A stretch of DNA of 64,000 bases from Perca fluviatilis (taxonomy: Eukaryota > Chordata > Actinopteri > Perciformes > Percidae), in contig NC_053119.1 in NCBI RefSeq assembly GCF_010015445.1, forward strand, positions 30,176,383-30,240,382, given 5' to 3'. Below the pieces are notes generated by a model, which searched no databases, had not been told where the DNA came from, and worked only from the letters and a program-made list of their open reading frames with translations. Every line of letters begins with the position of its first letter. Within the stretch, counting starts at the first letter, position 1. Below, piece by piece: positions 51,290 through 63,323 of this stretch. The translations under genes were made by a program, and so were the position numbers.

Positions 51290-52040
51290 CTAAATGACGT
51301 GTTCTTAGATTTCTGAGGACGAAGGAGAGGCTAGGTTCGGATTGAAAGATTAAGCAAGATGGTTTAATAAAACAACATGAGAAACGATAGTCAAATCACA
51401 ATTAAACATAAAACATAAAACACTACCAGCATCAGACTGCAAACATGCTTCCCCTGTCGGGACACAAGTTAGCAGCCATGCGACATGACAAACAATACAC
51501 TGTAAACAGCGGACCTCAACTTGCTTCCCTCGCGGGTCACAGATTGAAGTCCCGAGACCTTCCTTGGATCACGCATTTATTTCCCCGCACCTGGCTCGTT
51601 CCTCAAATGAAATCTTCCCCTATTGGTCAGATGTCTCTCAAAAGAAAAGGTGTAGGCTACGCTCCCAATCAGTGTCCTGAGTGACCTACACCCTGTCAAA
51701 GGATCTTACCTAGACGGTGTCAATTGTTTCCAAACTACAGCAATACTCGTTCTTTGTCTTAATCACGTCTGGCTCGACAGGGGATGGCTCTCAACGTTGT
51801 TTAAACAATAAGTCTTCCAGCGCTTTTACATTTATGCTAAATAACAGCAATGACCTAATTAATTCTTTAGAAGCTATAGGTTTTGGGTGAGGCAGTCAAA
51901 TGCTGATTAGTGTGGTGTGATGCAATCGGTTGATTCAGTGCTTTCCTCCAGCTACAGTGTTCATTCAAATAAAAGTACATTTTTATCAGACATCACCAAT
52001 GTTTTAACTTTTTTAAACCTAACAAAACCACATTAAATAT
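51290..52040. other. Unclassified spacer between the arms
   Basis: Single-copy-looking core. No coding segment recognised. Confidence 0.35.
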
Positions 52041-55000
52041 TAATTTAATTAGGGGAGAGCCGGGACGATTGAAACGCGGGACAGATGAAACATTCCAGTT
52101 TTCTCCGAGTGCAATGATGATAGACAGACTTCCTTAGGTCAAAACATTTAATCTCCTATCAGCCAAATATCTTTCTGTTATTTCCTTTTATCACGGAGTT
52201 ACAGGCGATAAACAAGTTTTGATGGTCGAAAGTAAACTTCCTTAGCGGTTAGGGTAGCTACATTTTTTCGATTATTACAGAGTGTTTTTCATTTAAAGTT
52301 TCGACTACATGCTTATTTGGTAGACTATTTACTGGTCTCCACAATCCCAGACTTTCATATTGCATGCTTGTTTACATGCAAAACAAGTTATAATGGCATA
52401 TGTCTATGTCGGGAAGGTTGAGCTGTTTCAACTGTCCCCGACCTGGCTGTAACTCCATGTATTTTAAGTAAATGCACAAATATCTGTGTTTATACAATAA
52501 TTCATGGAGGGGATGGAAAAGCAGTTTTAGAAAGATGAAAATATATCAGGAAGGGGGTTGAGTTTTCCCGTTATCCTATGGAGACTGATGGGCTGTGGGT
52601 CGTTAAGGGCACTTTGAATCCAGTGACTTAACCCACGTAAAAACCTAGTGAAACGACATTTTCCACAATAGAAACTTGATGTAAATGGGAAAACGTACTG
52701 TTCTAGCTATAAAAATGGCAGAATCATCACCGACAGTGCATGATATTTCAAAAAACGCTTCATACACGCTTCAAGGTGACGGCAATGAGTTGTTAACAGA
52801 TATTCACGAAGACGTATAGCCCAGCAACAATCTATCTAAAATAACACCTTTTGGAAGTAGCCTACCATTCAAAAATTTGCTTTCAGTGCGATATGATCGC
52901 TTTGTAAATTACGTTTAATTAAAAAGTATACTGTCCCTGCTCTCCCCTTTATAATATAGTGCTAACAGTAACAACTCTGCACACACAATAAGTTCTTAGG
53001 TTAACTATTACCAACTGTATTGAACCAAACAATGCGCTCATTAAACGTGACTGGTGATGCGTGGATAGGCACGATATTAAATCACTGTAATAAACTACTG
53101 TTGCTAACATATTTCTTTCGGTCCAGGTTTATATAAGCCTATTTATTGATTTATTTATTTTTTCTTCTAACGTTACTCTGGTATAACGTTATGCTGCATA
53201 TTATGACCGTTCTAAAAGCTTGACTTTTATTTTTATAGGCCATATTTACTATTACTTCCGGATCACGTGGCCAACATGTCTTTCTTTTAATGTAGATATT
53301 CAAACAGAGAAATGAAAAAAGGAATTTCAAAAACCAAAATCGGACCGTTATTTGAATTTGGTTTAGTCGTTTTTCGTTTTTGGATTCAGAAACCAAAAAC
53401 GGAGAACGGCTCTTTTTTTACCGTTTCTTTGTTTTTGGTTTGAAACGACAAACGAAAAACAGCAGGTTTCTCGTTATTTTGTTTTGTGGTTCAAACGAAA
53501 AAAAAAAACTATCAAAACGTACAGGTTGGTTTGGTCCGTGTACTTTTTCGTTCATTCGATTTTCATTTCATAAACAGGTATTAAAAAACAAAAAACGAAT
53601 GGTTATTTGATTTTCGTTTTAAAATACGACATTTGAAATTGAATTACAATGCGTTTTTTCTTTTTCATGGTCGAAATGGGATGGGAGAAATTTAAAATAT
53701 GCTGTGATTTTCATTTTCTATTTTATATAACAAAAATAAAATCACTCGAAAACAGAAACGAAAAAAGGCTTGTTTTTTTATATTCAGAGACCGGATGTTG
53801 TTATTTCCAAGGCAACAGCGCCAGCCTAGCCTACCAGTGTTCAGCCCAGGCCAAAATTACTTTGGAAACCTAGCTATACTCTTGATAATCCTTGGGGGGA
53901 ATTTTATTTCTTAATGTCACATGCATTTATTACCCTCTCTCCCTGCCTCCCTGTCTCTACCCACCGCAGACAACTTCGCCCGAAGAGAGTCGAACCAGCG
54001 GAGCAAATAGACTTTCGGTTCACGGCTGTAACGTTACCGTTACGCCACCGTTAACAATCCCAGCAAACGTTCTGTTGCTGCCGTTAAGCTTGCTGATCTG
54101 GCAGAGAGTCACCGGGGGTTCGGGATCAGATCATAGGGATCAGACCTCCGGAGCTGGGTCTAATATTCTAATATTAGCTGCTGCTGCAGCTAGCTAGCAG
54201 ATATAGCCACCAGCCCTGTGACCTCGGTCCTCGCGGTTCGCTCCCCGGGACTGACTCTGCAGAGCTGGCGTTACCCGCTCTATGATCAATGAGCAATGAT
54301 CAAGGATTACCAAATTTCTCTCTCATATTGCTCCTCATAACCACTGAAAACTGTCAAAAATCTAACCCAAAGTACAATTATTATGGACGTTAGCTTAATT
54401 AAGGGTTTCTGCTTCATTAAGGGAAATTGTAAGGAAAAAGCTTAACGTGGTTAACCATTAAGCTTTTTCAACGCTAGTTACATTTTTGATCACTGTTTAT
54501 AAAACCCAAAGTCGTTATGGACGTTATCTGACTGATAACTGACTGATATTTGATTGATCATTGTTTAGGTACATTATAAGCGCTTTTTCACGTTAAGCGT
54601 TTTAGAATGTCCCGGCTGCAGCTGAGGGAATCTGTAGCCTATAACTTCCGTTTTTTGCCCCCCTTTACATAAATATACATATGGCTATGAAATAGATCAT
54701 GAAATACAGGCTTTAGTCATAATAGTTCAATAGCCTAAATACATGTATGTTTTACTATGTATTTCGAGGGACTTTTATTTATTCCATCTATTTATATGCA
54801 CGTTATATTTAAAGGAAGTTTGGTTATCTCACAGACTCAGACTAAAAGCAGCAGCAAGCCTGCCTGACATCAGTGCATCATAGCATATCACTATCTGCAA
54901 ATAAAATAAAATATGAATAAATCACGAGCGCGGCAGATTCCCAGCTCAGCTAGAGCGGGTAACGCCAGCTCTGCAGACGGACCAGAGTCAGTCAACACCG

Positions 55001-55856
55001 GGGAGCGAACCGTGGGGACCGAGGTCACAGGGCTGGTGGCTAGCTGCTAGCTAGCTGCAACAGCAGCTAATATTAGAATAGACCCAGCACCGGAGGTCTG
55101 ATCCCCATGATCTGATCCCGAACCGCCGGTGACTCTGCCAGATCAGCAACAGAAAGTTTGCTGGGATTGTTAACGGTGGCGTAACGGTGTTACACCGTAA
55201 ACTGTGACGTTGCAGCCGTGAACCGAAAGTCTGTTTCCTCAGCTGGTTCGATTGGGGCGAAGTTGTCTGCGGCGGGTAGAGACAGAGAGTCAGAGGGAGG
55301 CAGGGAGAGAGGGGAATAAATACATGTGGCATTATGAAATAAAATCCCCCCCCAAGCATTATCAAGAGCACAGGTTTCCAAAGTAATTTTAGCCTGGGCT
55401 AAAAGCAACACTGGTAGGCTATGCTGGCGCTGTTGCCTTGGAAATGACAACATCCGGTCTCTGAATATGAAAAAACAAACCTTTTTTCATTTCTATTTCC
55501 GAGTGATTTTATTTTTGTTATATGAAATAGAAAATGAAAATCACAGCATATTTTTAATTTCTCCCATCCCCTTTTGACCATGAAAAGGAAAAAAATGCCT
55601 TGTATTTCAATTTCAATTGTTGTATTTTAAAACGAAAATCAAATAACCATTCGTTTTTTGTTTTTTAAGTCTGTTTATGAAATGAAAATCGAATGAACGA
55701 AAAAGTACACGGACCCCCGTACACAGACCCAGGCAGCATAGTAGACCCATAACAATTTGTCTACTGTCCTAACCGATCAAGGGAAGATGTCATAGCACAC
55801 TTGCTCCACACCACCCTATCGTACCAGGAAAAGAAGAATGTGAGATTGCTGTTCAC

Positions 55857-56611
55857 TGACTACGTTTACAAGCTGTCAATTTTCGGGTTATGGTCGGGTT
55901 AAGGTCACTATTCGGGTTTCTGAAACATTCGGAATAACCCGTTTACATGCATGAGCAGAGAGAGTTACTCCTGTATACATGGAATTTGTAATCAATTGGC
56001 AATATCCCGACGTAAACGGCGACGCACGGTTAGCGTTTGGACGTAGCCTACGGACAACCTTAAGACGCAATAACTTTTCGGTCACTTTCTTATAAATCTC
56101 ACTATCTCGGTACTTTCTGCCGTCAACAAAAGACATTATATTCATGGTTTTCACCACACTAATAAAGAAATTGGTTTCCTCCTCGCTCCAAAAGTGTGCT
56201 GCTGTGCTGCGTCTCGCCATGTTTACCTCTACTTCTTGTTTACTTCCGGTATACTGCGCGCAGGTTTTCTGCATTGACATATCTATATTATTATAGTATA
56301 AAATTATTATTATAACTATGTTTTCTGGCGCATACAAGAAGTTCCTCTACTCAAAAGACCAATATTCCTTGCGAATAGAACATGCGCAGAACACAAATCA
56401 ATGTTCCTTTTGATGGGGATATGCCGATACGCGTTTACATGACCAAAATCAAGGGTTAGAAAAGGGGTAACCCAGGTAGCATATTCGGGTTTTTAAAAAC
56501 CGGAATATGAGCATATTCGGCTTTTTGCCAGGGTTTACATGGCCGTGTGCGACCAGGTTATTGCTAATATTCCGGTTTTGAACGGGTTATTGGCTGCATG
56601 TTACGTAGTCA
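55857..56611 (-). mobile_element. Element with Myb/SANT exon inserted in the LINE (Harbinger-like)
   Basis: Ends TGACTACGT and ACGTAGTCA are inverted; subterminal CGGGTTATGG/AACGGGTTATTGG also pair. Minus strand from 56221 encodes MARRSTAAHFWSEEETNFFI, SVVKTMNIMSFVDGRKYRDS, EIYKKVTEKL, a Myb/SANT-like domain. No transposase remains. Exact ends are uncertain by a few bases. Confidence 0.65.
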
Positions 56612-57028
56612 ATGATTACAGTTTAGCGTTTAACACCATAGTTCCCTCCAGGCTTGTCACAAAGCTCAAGGACCTGGGATTAAACACCTCACTGTGCATG
56701 TGGATCCTTGACTTCCTGACAGACAGATCCTAAATTGTGAGGTTGGGCAGACACATAGCTTCCACCATCATCCTTAACACCAGGGCAAGTCTCCTGCGGT
56801 ATTCCCTGTACACACGACAGTGTAGCCACTTTTGACTCCAACACCATCATCAAGTTTAATAACGACATAACTGTGGTGGGACTGATCACAGACAACAATT
56901 AAAAAGGCCTACCTGAAAGAAGTAGAGGACTCACCCACTGGTGTCAGGACAACAACCTACTCAGCAAGACTTAGGAGATGAAAGTGAACTTTGGGAAGAT
57001 GCAGGGAAGGAACTATGCCACCCCTTAA

Positions 57029-58792
57029 AGGGGTGATAGAATGATTATATAGGGTATTTCACACTGTTCCTTATGGTCTCCTAATGGGGTATGTAACATT
57101 GGTTGGGCTGAAAATGGCCTGGTTGATATTTTATTGACCCTTATGCATCCCTGTGTTTTGGCCCTATTTGTAACAAGAGCTTTTCTTCCAAATATGGTAT
57201 GCTCATGAATATTTAGATGAGCTGCATGCTGATTGGTTGAGTGAATCGCCATACACACACATTAGAGACGCGCGCTGATTGGTTGAGCGAATCCCCAATA
57301 CACACACATTAGAGACGTGACAGAATCTCATATTCCAGACACTGCAATGTTTCGTTACCAAATTCACTTCTGAGACTTTTTTATGCGAGACATCAACTAT
57401 ATAAAGCTCAAATATGGGCCGTTTCACGAAAATTGCAATTTGCAAATTTGGTAAGACGTGTCGGACTTTAGGAGCTCCACACAGTCTGACGAGAAAGCGG
57501 CAGCCTGCTGGGCTCCATACCCAGAACAAAGTCACCCTTTATGGATACTGCACTACCGGGGCTCCGCGGCCAGCATGACTATAATATATTTACGGTTAGA
57601 ATTTCGTCACTTATATAACATCTACCCCAATGTCTTATAAAGCTAACCGTTGTGTCCGATTTGATTTTAAGGCATTTTTATGAACACGAGGCGTCTTGTT
57701 AGGACGAGCAGCTAGCTAGCTATATGTCCCATTCAATACAATGGGAAACGATTGCAGCTAGCTAGCTACACTTTCGGCATAACTATAGTATATTCACAGT
57801 TTGAATTTCGTCACGGCATGTATATTACAGGTTCCCCAAGGTCTTACAAAGCTTAGCTAACACTTGTCCGATTTTGGATTTCAATTTAATGCATTTTTGT
57901 GAATGTCAGAGGTGTTAGGAGGAGGCTAGCTAGCTCTCATTGATGGATTCCAGCTCACCGCAGCTCTATCAATGAGACTCGCAGACAAGAGGCGTTTATT
58001 TCCACGATTGTTTGTTTAAATAACTCAACACACATCCATTATAAGACTACCTGGAACCTGCGGTATGAGATTGCGGGCGTAACAAGCTCGCTGACCGCGC
58101 TCTCAGTCACCCACCGGCCGGCCATTTAGCAGGAAGAGGGGAGGGAGAACAGCGAGCTGCAGGCCCTGGAGCTCTGTCAGGGCAGCGGCATTTGGTAATC
58201 CAGTCACCCAGAAAAGGGTGAGTTTGCGCGGGTATTGAGCAGCGGGCTGTCGTCCGTGACGGAGCTCAATCGAGCTCACAGCAGGCCGGGGTCTGTGACG
58301 GAGGACAGGCAGGGCAGCGATGTAGCAACCCAGGCAGCACCGGCCGCTGAACTCCGACACACAGTTGGACAAAATTTGCAATTAGCCATCAATTTTCGTA
58401 AAACGGCCCATATTTGAGCTTTACATGGTTGATTTCTCGCATAAAAAAGTTTCAGAAGTGAATTTTGTAATGGAATAGCAGAGCTCTGCGCGACCTAGAT
58501 TCAGAAGACTACCTGATCTCAGGTCAGTTGTGTAGCCTATGTAAATGTTGGGGCGTGACAGTTCTCTTAATACACCCATGGGCGTGATAAAGGTACAGGT
58601 CTTGGGATGCTTATGTAAGCTTCCAGCTTTGTTGAGATTCGCCTGTTTTCAGCGGCAGTTTCAAAATATGAGATTTTCATAGTAAAGGGGTGTCAATGGG
58701 ATTTTGAGCTTCTATGTATGTCCTATTTATCCACTGAACTGTCGTTATTCAACTATGACAGGGTAAAATCGGTTTTGCATTCTATCACCCCT
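57029..58792. mobile_element. TTAA-flanked element (piggyBac-type)
   Basis: Perfect 15-bp ends AGGGGTGATAGAATG, inverted, flanked by TTAA (57025-57028, 58793-58796). Secondary inverted arms at ~57320-57490 and ~58340-58480. No transposase recognised in its 1.76 kb. Confidence 0.88.
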
Positions 58793-59169
58793 TTAATATC
58801 AACAGGTCCTCGTGGAGAGGGTAGACAGCTTCAAGTACCTTGGTGTCCATGTCACTGAGGATCTGACCTGGGCACTGCATACTGACTCAGAAGTGAGAAA
58901 GGCAAGGCAGCTGTTTCACCTTAAATAGTGAGGAATTTTTACTCCTGCATCATTGACAGCATCCTGATGGGAAACATCACTGCCTGGTACAGAAACAGCA
59001 CCAAAAAGGACCGTAAGTCCCTGCAGAGAGTGGCTTGTTCTGCTGAACATACAATAGGCAGTGCTCTACTCTGCCTAAAGGATATTTACACCAGGCGCTG
59101 CAAGAAGAAGAAGAAGAAAGCTAGGAAAATCATTCCAAACCACGTGTGTAACACCTTTTTTCTCTGTTG

Positions 59170-61170
59170 AGGTTTTGAAGAAGGTACAGGATACACCAAG
59201 CCAGCACTGGAGTCAATCGGATAAAAAATCTACGAGGCATACGTTAAAGCACAGCCCCTAAAAATTGTCAAAAAAATATGGCTGACTTCCTGATGGGTTT
59301 ATGACTCCAAGACCAGTTTTTGTAAGTCTTGATATAATACATATACCCACCAAATGTCATACATATACATGAAAGTTAAAGGAGATGGCTTCAACTCTAA
59401 AAAAAAAGAAAAAGAAAAAGAAAGTCAGGCAGAGCTATTGAGCCAATTTACCACACCCAAGCCCCATATCAGATATCTATTTTTACCAAGCCTGACTTGT
59501 ATACCACTTTTCATGATATGTCGAGTAGCCCAAGCACCTTGATTTTGCGCTCATTTAGCATCCTAGTGATATGAAGGTAGAAGCTCTTCCTGCGTATCTC
59601 ATTGCTGCTCTGTTGTATCCAGCAGCCTACCTTCCTTAGACGCTCTCAGGTACCGAAATTTCTCACTGATTGATTTAACGTGAATCTGTCCTCGGTAGTA
59701 CCGACGTTATTTGGTCAGTACCCTGAAAAGTACCAAGTTTGGTACCCAACCCTATGTGCTATAGATTCTTTCATTTCGAGCCATTGACAAGTTGAATATC
59801 ATTGCTAGTTGGTCAGCACACAGTTTAGGGACCTGCCCACTGATACCATCTGGTCCTGCTGCTTTCTTGTTGTTCACATGCTTGAAAGCCCTTCTGATAA
59901 TAGGTCGGCCTGCACCAGCTACTAAAAGCTAACTCCTGCAGCTAAGTTTCCATGGTGCGAAACCACGCTTCCAATTGACTATGCCTCGCATCCAACACGG
60001 CAAATAAACTACATTTATTACATGTACCATTATCATTAAAAGAGGTAAAGGAATAGCTAAACAATTACCATGCCGAGCAAGAGAGAGCATGAAAGTGAGA
60101 GGAAGAGAGAGAGAGGCCATCGCTAATAGCTAATTTGATCAGAACTGAATAGTGTGTAAACAACTGTGGGATTAGCGAGTTGCTTAAAGGAGAGAGTTAT
60201 AAATATAACAAAATTAAGTGGATTGAGATAGAGTAGCAAAAATATGCTACCAACAAAGAAGTGCTGGTGTTGTGTCCCTACTGGTTTCCAAACTAACTGG
60301 GGTCCGTATATCGTGTTTACCTAACAGCAGCAGTTGTTGCCTGCCTCTGGCACCAGATTCAACACACAATCACAAACATATTACTGCAGATTTTTAGGTT
60401 GCATCTCATATCTGCTGCGGGGAATATGACGTTAGGACTACATCACAGCCACCTACAATAATTGCAAGATTGCGTCGAGCTGGTTTTCGATCTCTTGAGA
60501 GCAAAAACATACACTTAGTGTCCGCAGTTCTACGCAGGGTGCTCGAACTCCTTTGACTTCTGCTTCCAGTAAGGTATTAACTAACTACATTAGCATCCAA
60601 GTAACAGTTTGTTTTGGTTTGATCTGAAACAACAAATTTTTTCTAGAAATTGCCCAATCATATTTATCGCGTTTCTTTCCTTGCGGCTATGGCTATATTA
60701 CCACTACATTACAGCCCCCTACAACATTACACATATGACTAATAAATACTTTTAAACAGTGACGATATAACTCAGACGATACTGTCAAAATACACAATTG
60801 CCAACACTCAGCCACATGAAAAGCTAAAACAACTTGTTACCCTGGGTTTAGGCAGTGTTTTATATCACAAGGGCGCACTTATTCAACCCAGAGAGACACA
60901 TACTATATATCGCCTGAACTCAATAAGCTCCTTAAATAATTTAAATTACAAAATTAAGTCACTACTTTGCTGTGTTGGAGTTTGATTTCAGAAAGAGACA
61001 TCACTTGGGATAGAATCATTCGATAAATGACACCCCATGCTTGGTTAATTCGGAGCAAAGCTCAAATAACACCGTATTGCAAGTGTAGTAGGTCGAAAAG
61101 GCTATATGTTTAGTTTTTGTTTAAACACCCCCCAATTTTTGGTAACATTTGAACCATTGGAACTAATCCT
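59170..61170. other. Gene-free stretch
   Basis: AT-rich; (AAAAAG)n near 59395. No coding exon recognised, and none of the missing cotransporter exons was found here. Confidence 0.4.
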
Positions 61171-61171
61171 T

Positions 61172-62303
61172 AGGGACCGTTCGGTATTTATGGAATGGAC
61201 CATCGGAGGAAAACAGGGGAGGGTCATGTCTTTTTATTCTATGTTGAGGGGAGAAATGTTGGATGACCATCCAACATTTTTCAGTCCAGAGGGGGGGGGG
61301 GTCACCCAACTTTTGTATTCATGAAACAGCAAAATTTCAAAGTGGCTTGTTTGGTGCATATTTTTCTATGTAGCTCTTAGTCTCGGCCTCCTTCGCTAGC
61401 AGATGGGTTTGACCCATGAGTTTGCTGTGGGGCTGGGGGAGCTGCCCCCCTGGTGGCTGAAATGGATAATTGCATTGTTTAAAAAATTAGTGGAATATAA
61501 ATTACGTCTGGCATGAGCAGATATTTTATAAATATCTTAACTAACACAAAACAACTAAATGGTAGTAGGTAATACATCTGATTTCATATACTGCTTTAGT
61601 AAAAAAAATATTTCCTGGCTGACGATGCGAGCAGCAGGACGTAAAAAATGAAAATAACTGTTGTTAGTCTGGACATCTTACCGTGCCAACGTTGCAATAA
61701 AGGTTTCCTAAATGCCACATTTGATGTCAGCTTACTAATTGATTGCAGGTTTTGTGTAGATTTGGACATTTTTACGTTTATTCCACTTTGTTTAAACGGC
61801 AAAGTGGAGGAAGCCTAGTGATGAGTCCACAGCAACCAGTTTGTGTTGTGCCTTGCTGAATGGTCTCAATATTTTATTGTTTTATTTCATGTGAATACTA
61901 GTTTACTAGAGGAGTAACTTAGTATTTGAAGTAATGCAGTAATGCAGGAAGTGTGCATTTAGTTTCCATGCTTATTGTGTTTCCACAACAATGTTAGTGA
62001 GTAAATCTACTGAAATGGCCACCACACCATAACAGAGGAGTGTGATGCGTCAGATGAGAAAGCAGAGGTTTAGTCACATAGGTTATGGCTGTAAACAAAC
62101 AATTTGCAATCTGTATATGTTTGCCAAGCGCAAACCAGTACAGAAGGTATTGATAACCTGTGGGGGGAGCGTCACTCCTGTTTTCCAAATCGTGTTGGAG
62201 GGTCATAGAAACTTTTTACTGGCGCAGTCAGGGTCATGTCTATTTTGGTTAAAGGTCCCAAAACTCCTCCGGTGGCCCCTTAAATAAGTAACGAACAGTC
62301 CCT
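61172..62303. mobile_element. AGGGACYGTTCG-TIR element
   Basis: AGGGACCGTTCGG at the left and the complement of CGAACAGTCCCT at the right; inner parts also correspond (ATCGGAGGA / TCCTCCGGT; GGGTCATGTCT both sides). Confidence 0.65.
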
Positions 62304-62407
62304 TACACACACTTATTGAAGCTATTACACTTCCACGTCAGTAGATGGCGCTATGGCACTGCTGTGGATCCATTACGGAGACCGTAGCTCTTAGCTCTGC
62401 TCATGCG

Positions 62408-62462
62408 CAGCTTTGCTGTGAGCAACACGCTAACATTGGGCTCTCTATCTATTGATTCACAG
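62408..62462 (+). repeat. Direct repeat, copy 1
   Basis: AGCTTTGCTGTGAGCAACAC through CTATCTATTGATTCACAG, followed by GTACTG. Confidence 0.9.
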
Positions 62463-63268
62463 GTACTGAAAAACTCACTTTTTCATATTGTATTGTATAT
62501 TGTATTCTCATACTGCTTGTATCAGCAGATTATCTAAATGTTATAGAAATCGTGTGATGGTGTGAGCTGATTTTGAGGCGTTTGTGTTAAGAGTAAAAAG
62601 CGTAACTTTGAAGCTAGTTGTTCCGACTAGTGTCGGCATGCTGAGTAGTTCTTATGAACTTTGGTTTTAAAATGTAGTTTTTATAGTATAGTATAGTAGT
62701 TTGTGAGTGTAAGTTATTGATATTAGCATCCTGTAACATAATAAAACATGTTCTATATTTTGTTCAGAGTATTAGCCAGCCAGCAGTGAGGAAATGGTGA
62801 TGAGAAATACTGTTTTAAGCTAGTTTTACATTCCCGGTCATTCAGCAACATGGTGACGCCATCTTGTCAAGCGCTAATATTAAGTGCACATATATGAGAG
62901 AACATGATGTACAAGAATGTTGTATGTATGGGTGTGTACTATGCTACGGTTAAATTTGTGTTAGCAGGATAGCATTGGTTATATGTGAAAGACTGTAGAT
63001 GTCCGAGTCCAGTGAATGTGAAGTGAAGTTATACTATTTTGGAATCTTTTAGTATTTTAAATTAAGCCAAGTCTTGTAGGTGTAATATGTGTTAAATCAT
63101 TTGAATATATGTGCATTTATTTTCTGTCAGATCATCAGTTTGGTTACACTATTTATTTTATTTTTTTAACATTTTATTATCATTTTGACATGCATTTTTA
63201 TCAGAGAGCTTATACAGTAGAGACAATGTGAATGTTTGGGAAATGTATGCAATTGTTCAGAAATAAAC

Positions 63269-63323
63269 AAGCTTTGCCATGAGCAACACGTTAACATTGT
63301 GCTCTCTATCTATTGATTCACAG
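63269..63323 (+). repeat. Direct repeat, copy 2
   Basis: Same 55 bp with about four substitutions, but followed by TTTCCAG instead of GTACTG. Confidence 0.9.

Larger units (their letters stand above)
50071..53518. mobile_element. Nested inverted-repeat element with GTAC flanks
   Basis: GTTTTGATAG...CTATCAAAAC ends with GTAC on both sides (50067-50070, 53519-53522). Arms about 50071-51240 and 52640-53518 pair over most of their length. The left arm has extra segments missing from the right, including a LINE-like tail at ~50976-51087. Confidence 0.78.
50060..55729. mobile_element. Giant inverted-repeat element, 3-bp TSD, with nested insert
   Basis: Ends GGTCCGTGTAC and GTACACAGACC flanked by direct CAG (50057-50059, 55730-55732). 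Inner arms ~53533-54290 and ~54960-55715 are inverted copies. Near the left end it is interrupted by the 50071-53518 element. Small ORFs rich in KNE are antisense by-products of CGTTTTT-type motifs. Confidence 0.75.
49917..59166 (+). mobile_element. Rex1-like LINE broken into four pieces
   Basis: Four collinear pieces of one non-LTR RT: 49917-50059 (STISPVPKRLACLKYYRP), 55730-55860 (REDVIAHLLHTTLSYQEKKN, VRLLFTDY), 56611-57028 ([30 protein letters not shown], then FNND-ITVVGLIT where FADD is expected) and 58793-59166 (VERVDSFKYLGVHVTEDLTW, KKDRKSLQRVACSAE). Intervening DNA is three separate transposons. Frames are degraded and the catalytic ADD is mutated. Family name (Rex1/CR1 group) is from remembered similarity. 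Confidence 0.8.

Noticed and set aside
58103..58381. GC-rich open frames inside the TTAA element
   Set aside because: No similarity to a piggyBac transposase or any protein; likely CpG-rich noncoding core.
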